Assembly: GCA_903826405.1 (NCBI GenBank)
Contig: CAIKEH010000004.1
Span: 47,530 to 111,529, forward strand
Origin: an uncultured bacterium
GTDB taxonomy: Bacteria > Bacteroidota > Bacteroidia > Chitinophagales > Chitinophagaceae
Direction: 5' to 3'
DNA length: 64,000 bases
Of the stretch, positions 20,367-29,814 are shown in pieces. Below the pieces are notes generated by a model. That model had not been told where the DNA came from, searched no databases, and saw only the letters and a program-made list of their open reading frames with translations. The translations under genes and the position numbers were made by a program. Within the stretch, counting starts at the first letter, position 1. Every line of letters begins with the position of its first letter.

Positions 20367-20531
20367 CTACTTGTACGCGTTCTGCAGATGTAGTGAGAGG
20401 TCAGTATGATGATGAACTCATTTCCATTCCCCACTCTCCAAACGGAAAATATTGGTGGCACGATGACTGACAACGAAAGACTTTCCGCAGGCATCTTTGT
20501 ACTCTCCTTCTTCAACGCAGGTTATGAAGAT
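20367..20531 (-). pseudogene. Decayed SnoaL/DUF4440-like C-terminal fragment
   Basis: Manual reverse-strand translation: IFITCVEEGEYKDACGKSFVVSHRATNIFRLESGEWK*VHHHTDLSLHLQNAYK*. Resembles the SnoaL/DUF4440 C-terminus (RATNIFR.E.G.WK.VHHHTD) but has an in-frame stop and no start. Confidence 0.6.
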
Positions 20532-21068
20532 CTATGGTTGTGCTATGACCCTTCTGGGAAAGTTGCTGTCAAGGAGTGCTTGGGCAGCTTCTGCTCCACA
20601 GATGGGTAGGTTCCCGGTTGCTATAAGCCCTAACTGAAAGAAAAGACTGGCATTATCCCAATATATGTGCTCGTGTGAGACCTTCCCGTCTTTTAACCCG
20701 ACGATGACCACTAAGGGTAGCGATACTTTCCGAAAAGTAGGTGCGATACCTGGCAGCATCCAGTCGAGTACTTGAGTATGCGTGAAACTGAGTATCTGCT
20801 CCTCAACGAATTGATGCTCGTCTATGGTTTTGGATATGGTGGTGACCACCGTATCAGGTGGGAAGAATTGGCCGATCAGGTGATTGTTGTAGAAATTCCT
20901 GACCCCATCTTTCCCGACTCCACCCCCCAGATTGGGCACGATGGTGATATGTGGATCATCGGTCATGGTCGCCATGGTCTTCTCTATGTCCCCATTGATC
21001 TCCGCATTGACATGCCCCTCGAAAATATCGATCACTTTTTTCTGTTGTTCACTGAAATTGTTTTCCAT
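20532..21068 (-). CDS. SnoaL/NTF2-like family protein
   Basis: 178 aa; VIDIFEGHVNAEINGDIEKTMATMTDDPHITIVPNLGGGVGKDGVRNFYNNHLIGQFFPPDT...GKVSHEHIYWDNASLFFQLGLI. Confidence 0.85.
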   Translation of the reverse strand: MENNFSEQQKKVIDIFEGHVNAEINGDIEKTMATMTDDPHITIVPNLGGGVGKDGVRNFYNNHLIGQFFPPDTVVTTISKTIDEHQFVEEQILSFTHTQVLDWMLPGIAPTFRKVSLPLVVIVGLKDGKVSHEHIYWDNASLFFQLGLIATGNLPICGAEAAQALLDSNFPRRVIAQP

Positions 21069-21274
21069 GTGGGAATTTGAACTAAATTAACTTTAAAAGA
21101 AAGCGGCTTCACTGATCAGACAAAATATTTTTCATCTGCAGATGATCTTTGCCGGGGAAATATCAGGTCTATCCCTGGTTGTTGGAGAACGCCGTCATTT
21201 TGGTCCATCTGGAAGTGGGAGATGAAGCGCCGTGTTTTAAGATGGATATCAGATTGTTTTGACGTTGATGATAG

Positions 21275-23026
21275 ATGCATCCCTGCTTTTTACTGATACA
21301 AGACATTTTGAAAATCAATCCACTTGCCATGTCATACCGGCTATACTTTAAGGATAAACTGCACGCATTATTGATCATGTTCCTTCTTTTCTTGTTCTTG
21401 CGACCCAAGGCACAAGATGTCAAGATGATGCCACTTGTATCAGAAGGTAAGGCCATACCCAAGGAAGTCATCATCGCTACCAGAGATTTTCGGGACCGAC
21501 TTCTTGCCGATCCCTATAGGCCAGCCTACCATTACGCTTTTCCCGAAGTGAACGGAATGCCTGGCGATCCCAATGGTGCTTTTTACCAGAATGGTGCGTA
21601 TCACCTGATGTATCTATATGAAAGGGAAGGAAGGGGATTTAGCTGGGGACATGTATCCAGCAGGGATCTTTTGCATTGGAGGAACCATCCCGATGCGATC
21701 GGACCGGGTAATGGAGACGAAGGTTGTTTCAGCGGTGGTGCATTTGTGGACAAAGATGGTTCCGTCGTACTTTCCTATTGGATGCTGTGGGGTGACAAAG
21801 GTATTGGCCTGGCCCGCAATTCAATTCAGCATCCGGATCGTTGGGATAAATTTTCAAATAATCCCGTGATCAAATCCCAGGAATGGGGTATCACGGATCT
21901 GAAAGATGCATCCGGAAAGAACATTCATGTGGGTTCCGCCGACCCATCGAATATCTGGAGGGAGAACGGGCACTATTATATGGCTACCGGAAACCTGTTG
22001 GTCCTGAGAAAATATGGTTCTCGCGGGAAAGGGCTGCCAGCCAATATGGTTGATGGTCCGCCTCTTCCTGCAGATTCCGTACAATACCAGGGGGATCATG
22101 CATATCTGTTCACTTCAGATGATCTGAAAGATTGGAGATACCTGCATGAACTCTATCGTTCCGACAGAAAATGGACGGACAAGACAGAAGACAACATGTG
22201 CCCAAGCTTTTTGCCATTGCCATCTGGCCCCGAAGGCGGCAAGCCCAGTGGCAAACACCTCCTCCTGTTCATCAGCCACAATAAAGGATGTCAATACTAT
22301 GTCGGCAAGTATGGCAATGAATATTTCTACCCCGAAACACACGGTAGAATGACTTGGACGGATAGGAATTATTTCGCACCAGAGGCGCTTGTCGATGATA
22401 AGGGAAGACAGATCATGTGGAGCTGGATATTCGATGACAGGCCCGATTCTCTGATACACCAGCAAGGCTGGACCGGTCATTATGGGCTGCCGCGCACTTT
22501 ATGGGTCGGGAAAGATGGACAGCTGCGGATGCGACCCGTGAAAGAATTGGAGAAGCTGCGTATGAAAGAAAATGCGTTGAGCACTATTCAAGTAGTAGCT
22601 GGTAGAAAAATAAAACTGAATATTCCCGGGAAGGAAATCATGGAAATGAAGATCAGTTTCTTGCCGAACCAATCAAAGCAGTACGGTGTTGAAGTGGGGG
22701 TTTCGGATGATGGCCGCGAAGCAACACGGATCTATTATGATGCGACAGACAGGAAATTGAAAGTGGATACAAAAAGATCAGGACTTTCCTTCGGAGAAAA
22801 AGTCATCGAGGAAGCACCTCTGGAACTGGGTGTTGATGAGCCATTGGAATTGCGGATTTTTATCGACAAGTCAATCATTGAGGTTTATGCAAATGACAAG
22901 CAGGCGATCGCACGAATGGTATACCCGACATTGAACGGCACAGGAATCCATGCATTTTCTGAAGGTGGGAAAGTGACCATTCGCGAAGCGAAGAGCTGGG
23001 AACTGTCACCTTCAAATCCATATTGA
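21275..23026 (+). CDS. GH32-family (levanase/fructosidase-like) protein; likely start 21329 (MSYRLY)
   Basis: PEVNGMPGDPNGAFYQNGAYHLMYLY, FSWGHVSSRDLLHWRNHPDAI, GCFSGGAFVDKDGSVVLSY, SADPSNIWRENGHYYMATG; C-terminal beta-sandwich LELRIFIDKSIIEVYANDKQAIARMVYP. Confidence 0.88.
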   Translation: MHPCFLLIQDILKINPLAMSYRLYFKDKLHALLIMFLLFLFLRPKAQDVKMMPLVSEGKAIPKEVIIATRDFRDRLLADPYRPAYHYAFPEVNGMPGDPNGAFYQNGAYHLMYLYEREGRGFSWGHVSSRDLLHWRNHPDAIGPGNGDEGCFSGGAFVDKDGSVVLSYWMLWGDKGIGLARNSIQHPDRWDKFSNNPVIKSQEWGITDLKDASGKNIHVGSADPSNIWRENGHYYMATGNLLVLRKYGSRGKGLPANMVDGPPLPADSVQYQGDHAYLFTSDDLKDWRYLHELYRSDRKWTDKTEDNMCPSFLPLPSGPEGGKPSGKHLLLFISHNKGCQYYVGKYGNEYFYPETHGRMTWTDRNYFAPEALVDDKGRQIMWSWIFDDRPDSLIHQQGWTGHYGLPRTLWVGKDGQLRMRPVKELEKLRMKENALSTIQVVAGRKIKLNIPGKEIMEMKISFLPNQSKQYGVEVGVSDDGREATRIYYDATDRKLKVDTKRSGLSFGEKVIEEAPLELGVDEPLELRIFIDKSIIEVYANDKQAIARMVYPTLNGTGIHAFSEGGKVTIREAKSWELSPSNPY

Positions 23027-23159
23027 TCGTCAGGTCAGCAGGATATGGGTCTACTTTACTCATCAATACCTTCAGCCCCGAAATATTTCAGTATCTATCC
23101 AAATTGGTATGGCAGCTTGTCTGAACAGCACTTTATCTTCGTCTCACGAATAATGAAAC

Positions 23160-23765
23160 ATGTCTGAGATTTGGCCAATTACCGACCTGAATGATATTGA
23201 ATCCCAATGTTGGCGGTCCATGGTTTCAGGGTCAACGAACAGGCGTTCTCCCTTTCATACGGTGGCCATTTCGACCATTTACCAGGGGAAACCGCACCTC
23301 ATGACCGTAGTATTGCGCCGCGTGGATGCCGAGGACAGGAAATTGTATCTACATACTGATGCCCGCAGTCCTAAAGTTGGGCATATCCAAAAACATCCAC
23401 ATATCAGTTGGCTGGGATTAGACCCGGATGAAAAAGTTCAGATCCGGTTTTCCGGTAAGGCCATGGTTCATATTGAGGATGAGTTGGCTCGTGAACAATG
23501 GGATAGGACAGGTCACCACAGCAGAAGGGCCTACATGCTGGAACCGCCTGGGATCCTTCTCCCGGAAAGGCAGGAATTGGCAGCGCCGTTGAAAGGATTT
23601 CACTATACCGACGATGAGAGCGAATCAGGCTTTCGCAATTTCGCCGTCATTTCCTGTGACGTGGATTGGATGGACTGGTATCACCTGCATCATCAAGGTA
23701 ATCTCCGGGCAGAATTTCATTATGAAGGAAGTCTACTGAAGGGCTGCAACTGGCTCAGTTCCTGA
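23160..23765 (+). CDS. Pyridoxamine 5'-phosphate oxidase-family FMN-binding protein
   Basis: TNRRSPFHTVAISTIYQGKPHLMTVVLRRVDAEDRKLYLHTDARSPKVGHIQKHPHISWLGLDPDEKVQIRFSGKAMVH; Trp/Tyr-rich C-terminus. Confidence 0.85.
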   Translation: MSEIWPITDLNDIESQCWRSMVSGSTNRRSPFHTVAISTIYQGKPHLMTVVLRRVDAEDRKLYLHTDARSPKVGHIQKHPHISWLGLDPDEKVQIRFSGKAMVHIEDELAREQWDRTGHHSRRAYMLEPPGILLPERQELAAPLKGFHYTDDESESGFRNFAVISCDVDWMDWYHLHHQGNLRAEFHYEGSLLKGCNWLSS

Positions 23766-23917
23766 TACTTCCAAATCAATAAGCGGCTCTTCAAGGCCGA
23801 GGAATGGTCGATTTTATTTATTTAAACCCTGTAAGCTTATTCATCGGGTTTTGCACAGGCTTTGAACATCAGGTATCTGAAGGAAATATTGTTGCTGATT
23901 CCCCGTTATCAGGCAGT

Positions 23918-24274
23918 ATGACCTTCCGAGCACTTGAAAAAAGACTCCAGGATTTGAAGTTGGATACCGAAAAGGACCTGCTTCAAACTCTTGAACTGCC
24001 CTCTCCGGACAGTTTCCTGCTCGAAGAAGCTCGGCAGATGGAGCAGGAACTATGGCTTATCGAAAGGTTGCGTTGCAGGATCTTCTACCCTGTCAATAGA
24101 CCCCGGCAGGATGGAGTCGTGACCAGGGCTTTCATGTCCATCATCATGAAAGAACTTTCAGAAGAGTTCATGGCCCAGGCAAGATTCGGACTCTGTTTCT
24201 TCCTCAAGATCAGGCAAAGTGCACTTATCGAAATGTGTACCGAAGACGAGGTACAGTTGAAGAAAGCATCCTGA
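23918..24274 (+). CDS. Hypothetical protein (ORF open from 23804; MTFRALEK at 23918 is a plausible start)
   Basis: Open frame with normal-looking composition; no family recognised. Confidence 0.5.
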   Translation: MTFRALEKRLQDLKLDTEKDLLQTLELPSPDSFLLEEARQMEQELWLIERLRCRIFYPVNRPRQDGVVTRAFMSIIMKELSEEFMAQARFGLCFFLKIRQSALIEMCTEDEVQLKKAS

Positions 24275-24452
24275 TCGAACCCTTTCAGTCCATTTATCCC
24301 AAATTTATTTCAGGCAAAAGCAGGATCCTCTATGCGTTCATTTCTTTTCTAGCTACTCATTAAAATACGGTCAGCAACACCCCCCGTAAATCAGGGATTA
24401 TTTTTGAGAATGCATCACGCGGGATTTTACTACTTTTCGAAAAATCCTGAAT

Positions 24453-25319
24453 ATGCTGATCCGATGGGCATGCCTGATCTCACTGTTCTCCCTTTTATTA
24501 ACCGAAATCTCCACGGCCCAGGTAAATGAACATATATTGGTGGACGGTATCCAGCGGGATTATATTTTACATTTGCCCAAGGGGCTGCCCAAAGGTGCAC
24601 CCTTGGTCCTTGCCTTTCATGGGTATACCGGTGATGCCAAGGGCATGATGGAAGAGTTCGGGATTAATGCTGTTGCAGATGAAAAAGGTTTTGCCGTATG
24701 TTACCCAGAGGGGCTGAAAGACCAAAAGGGAAATGGGTTCTGGCAGGTGGGTTATTCCTTCCATCAGAACTTGAAAGTTGATGATATCAAATTCATCACC
24801 ACCCTCGCCGATGCACTTCAGGTACGGTTCGGATTGAGCAGGGAGAACACTTTCATCACGGGCATATCTAATGGCGGGGATCTTTGCAATATGCTCATCT
24901 GCAGAACAACGGGGAAATTCAAAGCGGCGGCACCTCTGTTGGGATGCATCATGAAAGACATCTATGATTCCTGCAGGAACTCCAAACCTGTACCGGTATT
25001 CATGCTGAACGGCATGAAGGACGATATCACCTATTGGGATGGTGATATGCAGGATCATCAAGGATATGGGCCATACCTGCCCACGAAGTGGATGCTCGAC
25101 TTTCGCATCGCACAGACAGGATGCGGATCGCCGAGAACAGACACGCTGGTAGGGAACCCTCGTGTGGAAGACGATTATATCATCAGACAAAAGTTTCGAA
25201 ACACGTTGACCGGCAATCAGGTTTGGATGTATACGGTGAAGAACGGAAGGCATGAAATACCCGCTTACGTAAATTTCGCCAATGAGGTTTGGGATTTTTT
25301 CTTACAATATGTCAAGTGA
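24453..25319 (+). CDS. Secreted LpqC/PHB-depolymerase/feruloyl-esterase-like alpha/beta hydrolase
   Basis: DYILHLPKGLPKGAPLVLAFHGYTGDAKGMMEEFGINAVADEKGFAVCYPEGL; TGISNGGDLCNMLICR (GxSNGG). Confidence 0.88.
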   Translation: MLIRWACLISLFSLLLTEISTAQVNEHILVDGIQRDYILHLPKGLPKGAPLVLAFHGYTGDAKGMMEEFGINAVADEKGFAVCYPEGLKDQKGNGFWQVGYSFHQNLKVDDIKFITTLADALQVRFGLSRENTFITGISNGGDLCNMLICRTTGKFKAAAPLLGCIMKDIYDSCRNSKPVPVFMLNGMKDDITYWDGDMQDHQGYGPYLPTKWMLDFRIAQTGCGSPRTDTLVGNPRVEDDYIIRQKFRNTLTGNQVWMYTVKNGRHEIPAYVNFANEVWDFFLQYVK

Positions 25320-25394
25320 CAGCATAATGATAAATTTATTGCATATGCAGGATGACTTGTATCATGTTTGTCTTTTATCGCACCGGCATGTAGT

Positions 25395-25402
25395 TACATT
25401 TG
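25395..25402 (+). promoter_or_regulatory. Candidate Bacteroidetes -7 element TACATTTG upstream of the SYLF gene
   Basis: Matches TAnnTTTG, about 40 nt before ATG at 25442; TTTG at 25367-25370 could be the -33 box, though the spacing is slightly long. Confidence 0.4.
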
Positions 25403-25441
25403 ATGATCCACTGCTGATTAAACACCTCTAAATAATCAATT

Positions 25442-25999
25442 ATGAAACACTCCAGCCAAATCATTCAAGTCGCCATGTCTATGGTCATTTCCTTATCGCT
25501 GTTCAGTAATATGGCCACTGCACAGATGACCAAAAAAGAGAAACAGATCTTGGAAGACAGCAAAGATGCGAAAACAGAATTCATCAAAACGGACGGATTA
25601 ATGAAGAATCTTTTCGAAAATGCGTACGGGTACGCCATTTTCCCCAACGTTGGTAAGGCGGGTTTGGGGGTAGGCGGCGCATCGGGCAATGGCATGGTGT
25701 ATGAGAAAGGCAAGTTGATCGGTAAAGCAAAGTTGTCCCAATTGACTATCGGATTTCAGGCAGGGGGCCAGGCCTATCGCGAAGTGATCTTTTTCCAGGC
25801 CGAGAAGGATCTGGAGAAATTCAGAGAAAATAATATTCAGCTATCTGCTCAGGCATCCGCCGTTTTGGTCAGCTCCGGCGCTTCAGGCAATGCCAAATAC
25901 GATAACGGGGTCATGATATTCACCCAAACCAAAGGCGGTCTCATGTACGAAGCCTCCGTTGGTGGTCAGAAATTCGAATTCACTAAACTGGATAAATGA
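25442..25999 (+). CDS. SYLF-domain (YSC84-like) lipid-binding protein, secreted
   Basis: FENAYGYAIFPNVGKAGLGVGGASGNGMVYEKGKLIGKAKLSQLTIGFQAGGQAYREVIFFQ. Confidence 0.92.
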   Translation: MKHSSQIIQVAMSMVISLSLFSNMATAQMTKKEKQILEDSKDAKTEFIKTDGLMKNLFENAYGYAIFPNVGKAGLGVGGASGNGMVYEKGKLIGKAKLSQLTIGFQAGGQAYREVIFFQAEKDLEKFRENNIQLSAQASAVLVSSGASGNAKYDNGVMIFTQTKGGLMYEASVGGQKFEFTKLDK

Positions 26000-26106
26000 G
26001 GCGATTCAAATGATCCTGGGTTCGTGATAGCCGAATGAGATCGTTTTATGTTCATTCTCCTGCACTGGTTATACATGTATCTGGAAGTTTGAAAGGTAAA
26101 AGTTAT

Positions 26107-26137
26107 GTGGCGTGTTCAACACACGCCACTTTTTTTT
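26107..26137 (+). terminator. Rho-independent terminator after the SYLF gene
   Basis: GTGGCGTGT-tcaac-ACACGCCAC followed by a T tract. Confidence 0.92.
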
Positions 26138-26223
26138 ATTTGAATGCACTGGGAAGATGACATCCATTAGATTGATGGAGAGTGCGATGCTTTTTGTATT
26201 TTGGTTGGCATAATACAGCATCC

Positions 26224-28188
26224 ATGAAAAAAATACTGAAGGTTTTGGGCTGGACGCTCGTTAGCATCATTTCATTCGTGATCATTGTTTTGTTCGTCGT
26301 TTATGGGAGAAGCTATTTCACTTCACGGAAGAACATGGAACTCGCTGGAAAGGAAGCGCCAATTCTTCAAGTGGACGGGCAGTCGTTCCGGGACCTGAAT
26401 AAGAACAGCAAATTAGACACCTATGAGGATAGCCGTGCGAATATAGATGCAAGGATCGATGACCTACTGCGCCAGATGACCCTGGAAGAGAAAGCAGGAT
26501 GCATGTTCATCACCATGGCCGGCATGGAATCGGATGGTAGTTTGAGCGAGACAAAGTCCGTAACCAACCCCATTTCCTATATACTTGAATCCAATTCCAC
26601 TCTCGTGCTTGCGAAAAAGATGAACCATCTGAACACACTGCAATCTCCATCCCCGGAGGCCATGATGAAATGGAATAACAACATCCAGAAGCTGGCGGAG
26701 AGGACGAGGCTGGGCATCCCGGTGACTCTGGCGACCGACCCTAGACACGGAGTGCCTAATGCTCCTGGAGCAAGTATATTCACTCCGTTTTTTTCAAAAT
26801 GGTGTTCCACTCTGGGTCTGGCTGCTACAGGTGACACGGGTCTTGTCCGGACTTTCGGCGATATAGCCCGGCAGGAGTATAAAGCTTTGGGCTTCCGGTT
26901 GACGCTTTCGCCCATGGCCGATCTGGCCACGGAGCCTAGATGGGGGCGCATCAATGGTACTTTCGGGGAAGATGCTGAATTGGCAGCAAGAATGACCAAA
27001 GCCTATATTCTCGGTTTCCAAGGGGATAGTATAGGCACGAATAGTGTGGAATGCATGGTGAAACATTTCGCCGGAGGTGGACCACAGGAAGATGGAAAGG
27101 ATGCCCACTTTCCTCCGGGAAGACAGCATTATCCGGGCAATAATTTCAACTACCACCTGATCCCCTTCGAGAGGGGGGCTTTTGCTGCTGGTGTCGCCCA
27201 GATCATGCCCTATTATGGAATACCCATGGGGCAGACAAATGAGAACGTCGGTTTTGGGTATAACAAAGCAATCATCACCGGGTTGCTAAGGGAGAAATAT
27301 ACATTCAACGGCATTATTTGTACGGATTGGGCCTTGGTATCCGATTATTCCTTTTTGGGCATAATGATCAAACCCGCCGCTGCACATGGTGTGGAACAGT
27401 TGAGCCAAAAAGAAAGGGTTGCCAAGATATTGGATGCAGGATGCGATATGTTCGGAGGTGAAGCTTTGCCTAATGTTGTTGTTGATCTGGTTAAGACCGG
27501 TGTCATTTCAGAAACGAGGATCGATATTTCCTTGCGGAGGATTTTGAAAGAGAAATTCAGGTTGGGACTGTTCGATCATCCCTATCTCGACAGGACGGAA
27601 TTAAAGGTCCTGAACAATCCTGCATTCGTCGAAAAAGGAAGGGAGGCTCAGCGGAGGTCGTTGGTGCTCTTGAAGAATGAGCATAGTATTCTGCCCTTGA
27701 AAAGCACAACAAAAGTATACCTGCAAGGGTTCAATAAGGAGGAGGCCAAAGGATATTCCAATGTGACCACCAGCCTGCAGGACGCCGATGTGATCGTACT
27801 CAAGATCAATACGCCGTCCCCGCCAGACCCTGACAACAAGTATATCCTTCAAATGATCTTCAATCATGCCTCGCTCGCGTATTCCCCGAAAGAAGAGGAA
27901 AAGCTGTTGAAGATCATCAGATCGAAACCAACAATAACCGTGATCAACCTGCAGCGGCCAGCCGTCATACCCGGGATCAGCAAGAACAGCAAGGCGTTGA
28001 TCGCCGATTTCTCCAGCCAGGACGATATCATTCTTGATCTGGTATTCGGAAAATTCAAGCCTACGGGCAAGATGCCATTCGAACTCCCTTCTTCCATGCA
28101 AGCTGTTCTCGACCAGAAGGAGGATCTGCCATACGACTCGAAGGACCCTTTGTTCCCATTCGGTGCCGGGATCACCTATGACCGTTGA
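26224..28188 (+). CDS. GH3-family glycoside hydrolase, N-terminally membrane-anchored
   Basis: ORF track start 26182; likely start MKKILKVLGWTLVSIISFVIIVLFVVYG. GH3 motifs DARIDDLLRQMTLEEKAGCMF, TLSPMADLATEPRWGRINGTFGED, MVKHFAGGGPQEDGKDAHF, FNGIICTDWALVSD. Confidence 0.92.
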   Translation: MKKILKVLGWTLVSIISFVIIVLFVVYGRSYFTSRKNMELAGKEAPILQVDGQSFRDLNKNSKLDTYEDSRANIDARIDDLLRQMTLEEKAGCMFITMAGMESDGSLSETKSVTNPISYILESNSTLVLAKKMNHLNTLQSPSPEAMMKWNNNIQKLAERTRLGIPVTLATDPRHGVPNAPGASIFTPFFSKWCSTLGLAATGDTGLVRTFGDIARQEYKALGFRLTLSPMADLATEPRWGRINGTFGEDAELAARMTKAYILGFQGDSIGTNSVECMVKHFAGGGPQEDGKDAHFPPGRQHYPGNNFNYHLIPFERGAFAAGVAQIMPYYGIPMGQTNENVGFGYNKAIITGLLREKYTFNGIICTDWALVSDYSFLGIMIKPAAAHGVEQLSQKERVAKILDAGCDMFGGEALPNVVVDLVKTGVISETRIDISLRRILKEKFRLGLFDHPYLDRTELKVLNNPAFVEKGREAQRRSLVLLKNEHSILPLKSTTKVYLQGFNKEEAKGYSNVTTSLQDADVIVLKINTPSPPDPDNKYILQMIFNHASLAYSPKEEEKLLKIIRSKPTITVINLQRPAVIPGISKNSKALIADFSSQDDIILDLVFGKFKPTGKMPFELPSSMQAVLDQKEDLPYDSKDPLFPFGAGITYDR

Positions 28189-28313
28189 CGATAGAGCCCG
28201 TTGGATGAGATGATGATCTGGTAGATGCAGTTAAGTTCTCCTGGAGTAGTTTCGAGTTCTTACAGTAAAATACGACTTGCGTTGCGCTATTAAATTTTAC
28301 CTTTAATCTGCAC

Positions 28314-29495
28314 ATGAATGTATTCACAGACAGTTCGACGATCACCATCACCTGCCCCAAGCGTTTCGCTCCGTACCTGGAACAGGAGGTCAGAGAGCTC
28401 GGATTCACTCCTGAAGGAACCTTTGTTACAGGAGTACGCCTGAAGGGTACAGTCAATGATTGCATACGACTGAATCTGAATCTCCGTTGTGCCAGTCAGG
28501 TACTTTACGGTCTGCACCTGTTCGATGCAGTGACAGCTGATGATATATACACCGAACTTCTCCGGTATCCATGGGAGGATATTCTTCCTGATGATGGACA
28601 TTTTTCAGTCAGTAGTAATGTGAACAATCCCACCATCAACAACAGTATGTATGCCAATCTGCGCGTCAAGGATGCGGTAGTGGACAGGCTGCGAAGTAAA
28701 CGGGGCGTAAGACCATCAACCGGTTCATCCCTGACCGGGGCGGTCATCCACTTGTTCTGGAAGAATGAACATGCCGAAATGTTCGTCGATACATCAGGCG
28801 ATTCTTTGGGGAGGCATGGCTATCGGAAGATACCCGGGACCGCACCCATGCTGGAAGCCCTGGCTTCAGCAACCATATATGCCACGCGCTGGGATCGACG
28901 ATCGCCGTTCGTCAATCCGATGTGCGGATCAGGAACTATCGCCATCGAGGCTGCACTGATCGCCACCAACCGCCGACCGGGATTGTTCCGCAACAACTAC
29001 GCGTTCATGCATTTGAAAGGATATGAGGTGTCGATCTATCAACGGGAAGATGCAAAGCTCGAAGAGCAGATCATTGAAGTGCCCGGACTTCGCATCATCG
29101 CAACAGACATCAGTGCCCGAGCTGTGGAAAATGCCCGGAAAAATGCCATTGCCGCCGGCGTATCGAACCTGATCGAATTCTCAGCAGGTGATTTTGCAGA
29201 TACAGAAATCCCAAAAGATGCTGCCGGGGTATTCTTCGTGAATCCGGAATATGGTGAAAGAATGGGTGAACTCACAGAACTGGAGGAAACTTATCGACGT
29301 ATCGGCGATTTCATGAAGCAGCATTGTGGCGGATATTTTGGATATGTTTTCACCGGAAATCTTGAACTGGCCAAGAAAATAGGACTGAAGGCCAATCGCA
29401 GGATCGAATTTTATACTGCCACCTTGGATTGCCGACTCTTGGAATATGAGTTATACAGCGGAAGCCGGGCCATTAAAAAAGATACAGTTCAGTGA
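28314..29495 (+). CDS. THUMP-domain class I SAM-dependent RNA methyltransferase (RlmL/TrmN-like)
   Basis: APYLEQEVRELGFTPE, LNLNLRCASQVLY, MLEALASATIYATRWDRRSPFVNPMCGSGTIAIEAALIATNRRPG; motif IV NPEYGERMGE. Confidence 0.92.
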   Translation: MNVFTDSSTITITCPKRFAPYLEQEVRELGFTPEGTFVTGVRLKGTVNDCIRLNLNLRCASQVLYGLHLFDAVTADDIYTELLRYPWEDILPDDGHFSVSSNVNNPTINNSMYANLRVKDAVVDRLRSKRGVRPSTGSSLTGAVIHLFWKNEHAEMFVDTSGDSLGRHGYRKIPGTAPMLEALASATIYATRWDRRSPFVNPMCGSGTIAIEAALIATNRRPGLFRNNYAFMHLKGYEVSIYQREDAKLEEQIIEVPGLRIIATDISARAVENARKNAIAAGVSNLIEFSAGDFADTEIPKDAAGVFFVNPEYGERMGELTELEETYRRIGDFMKQHCGGYFGYVFTGNLELAKKIGLKANRRIEFYTATLDCRLLEYELYSGSRAIKKDTVQ

Positions 29496-29511
29496 TCATA
29501 AACTTTTACGT

Positions 29512-29778
29512 ATGGAGATATCCGCGTTACAGGAAATCGTGAGAGAACGTTATTTTTCAACAGACAGCGCGAGGGGGATTTATCACACCGCTCTTTGGTT
29601 CCATGAAGAAGTAGGTGAACTTTCTGCTGCTATCGCAAGAGGTGACCGCCAGAATGCAAAAGAAGAATTCGCTGATGTGTTGATGTGGTTGATGACCTTG
29701 GCCAATCTCATGGAAGTGGACATACAGCAGGCCGTCGCAGACTACCTCACTGATCCACGGAAACTTCCTTCCAAATGA
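29512..29778 (+). CDS. MazG-like nucleotide pyrophosphohydrolase domain protein (start at 29512 rather than 29446)
   Basis: MEISALQEIVRERYFSTDSARGIYHTALWFHEEVGELSAAIARGDRQNAKEEFADVLMWLMTLANLMEVDIQQAV (EExxE...ExxD). Confidence 0.88.
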   Translation: MEISALQEIVRERYFSTDSARGIYHTALWFHEEVGELSAAIARGDRQNAKEEFADVLMWLMTLANLMEVDIQQAVADYLTDPRKLPSK

Positions 29779-29814
29779 TCAACTGAAAATCGGGATCTGA
29801 TAGACGAGCTACTG

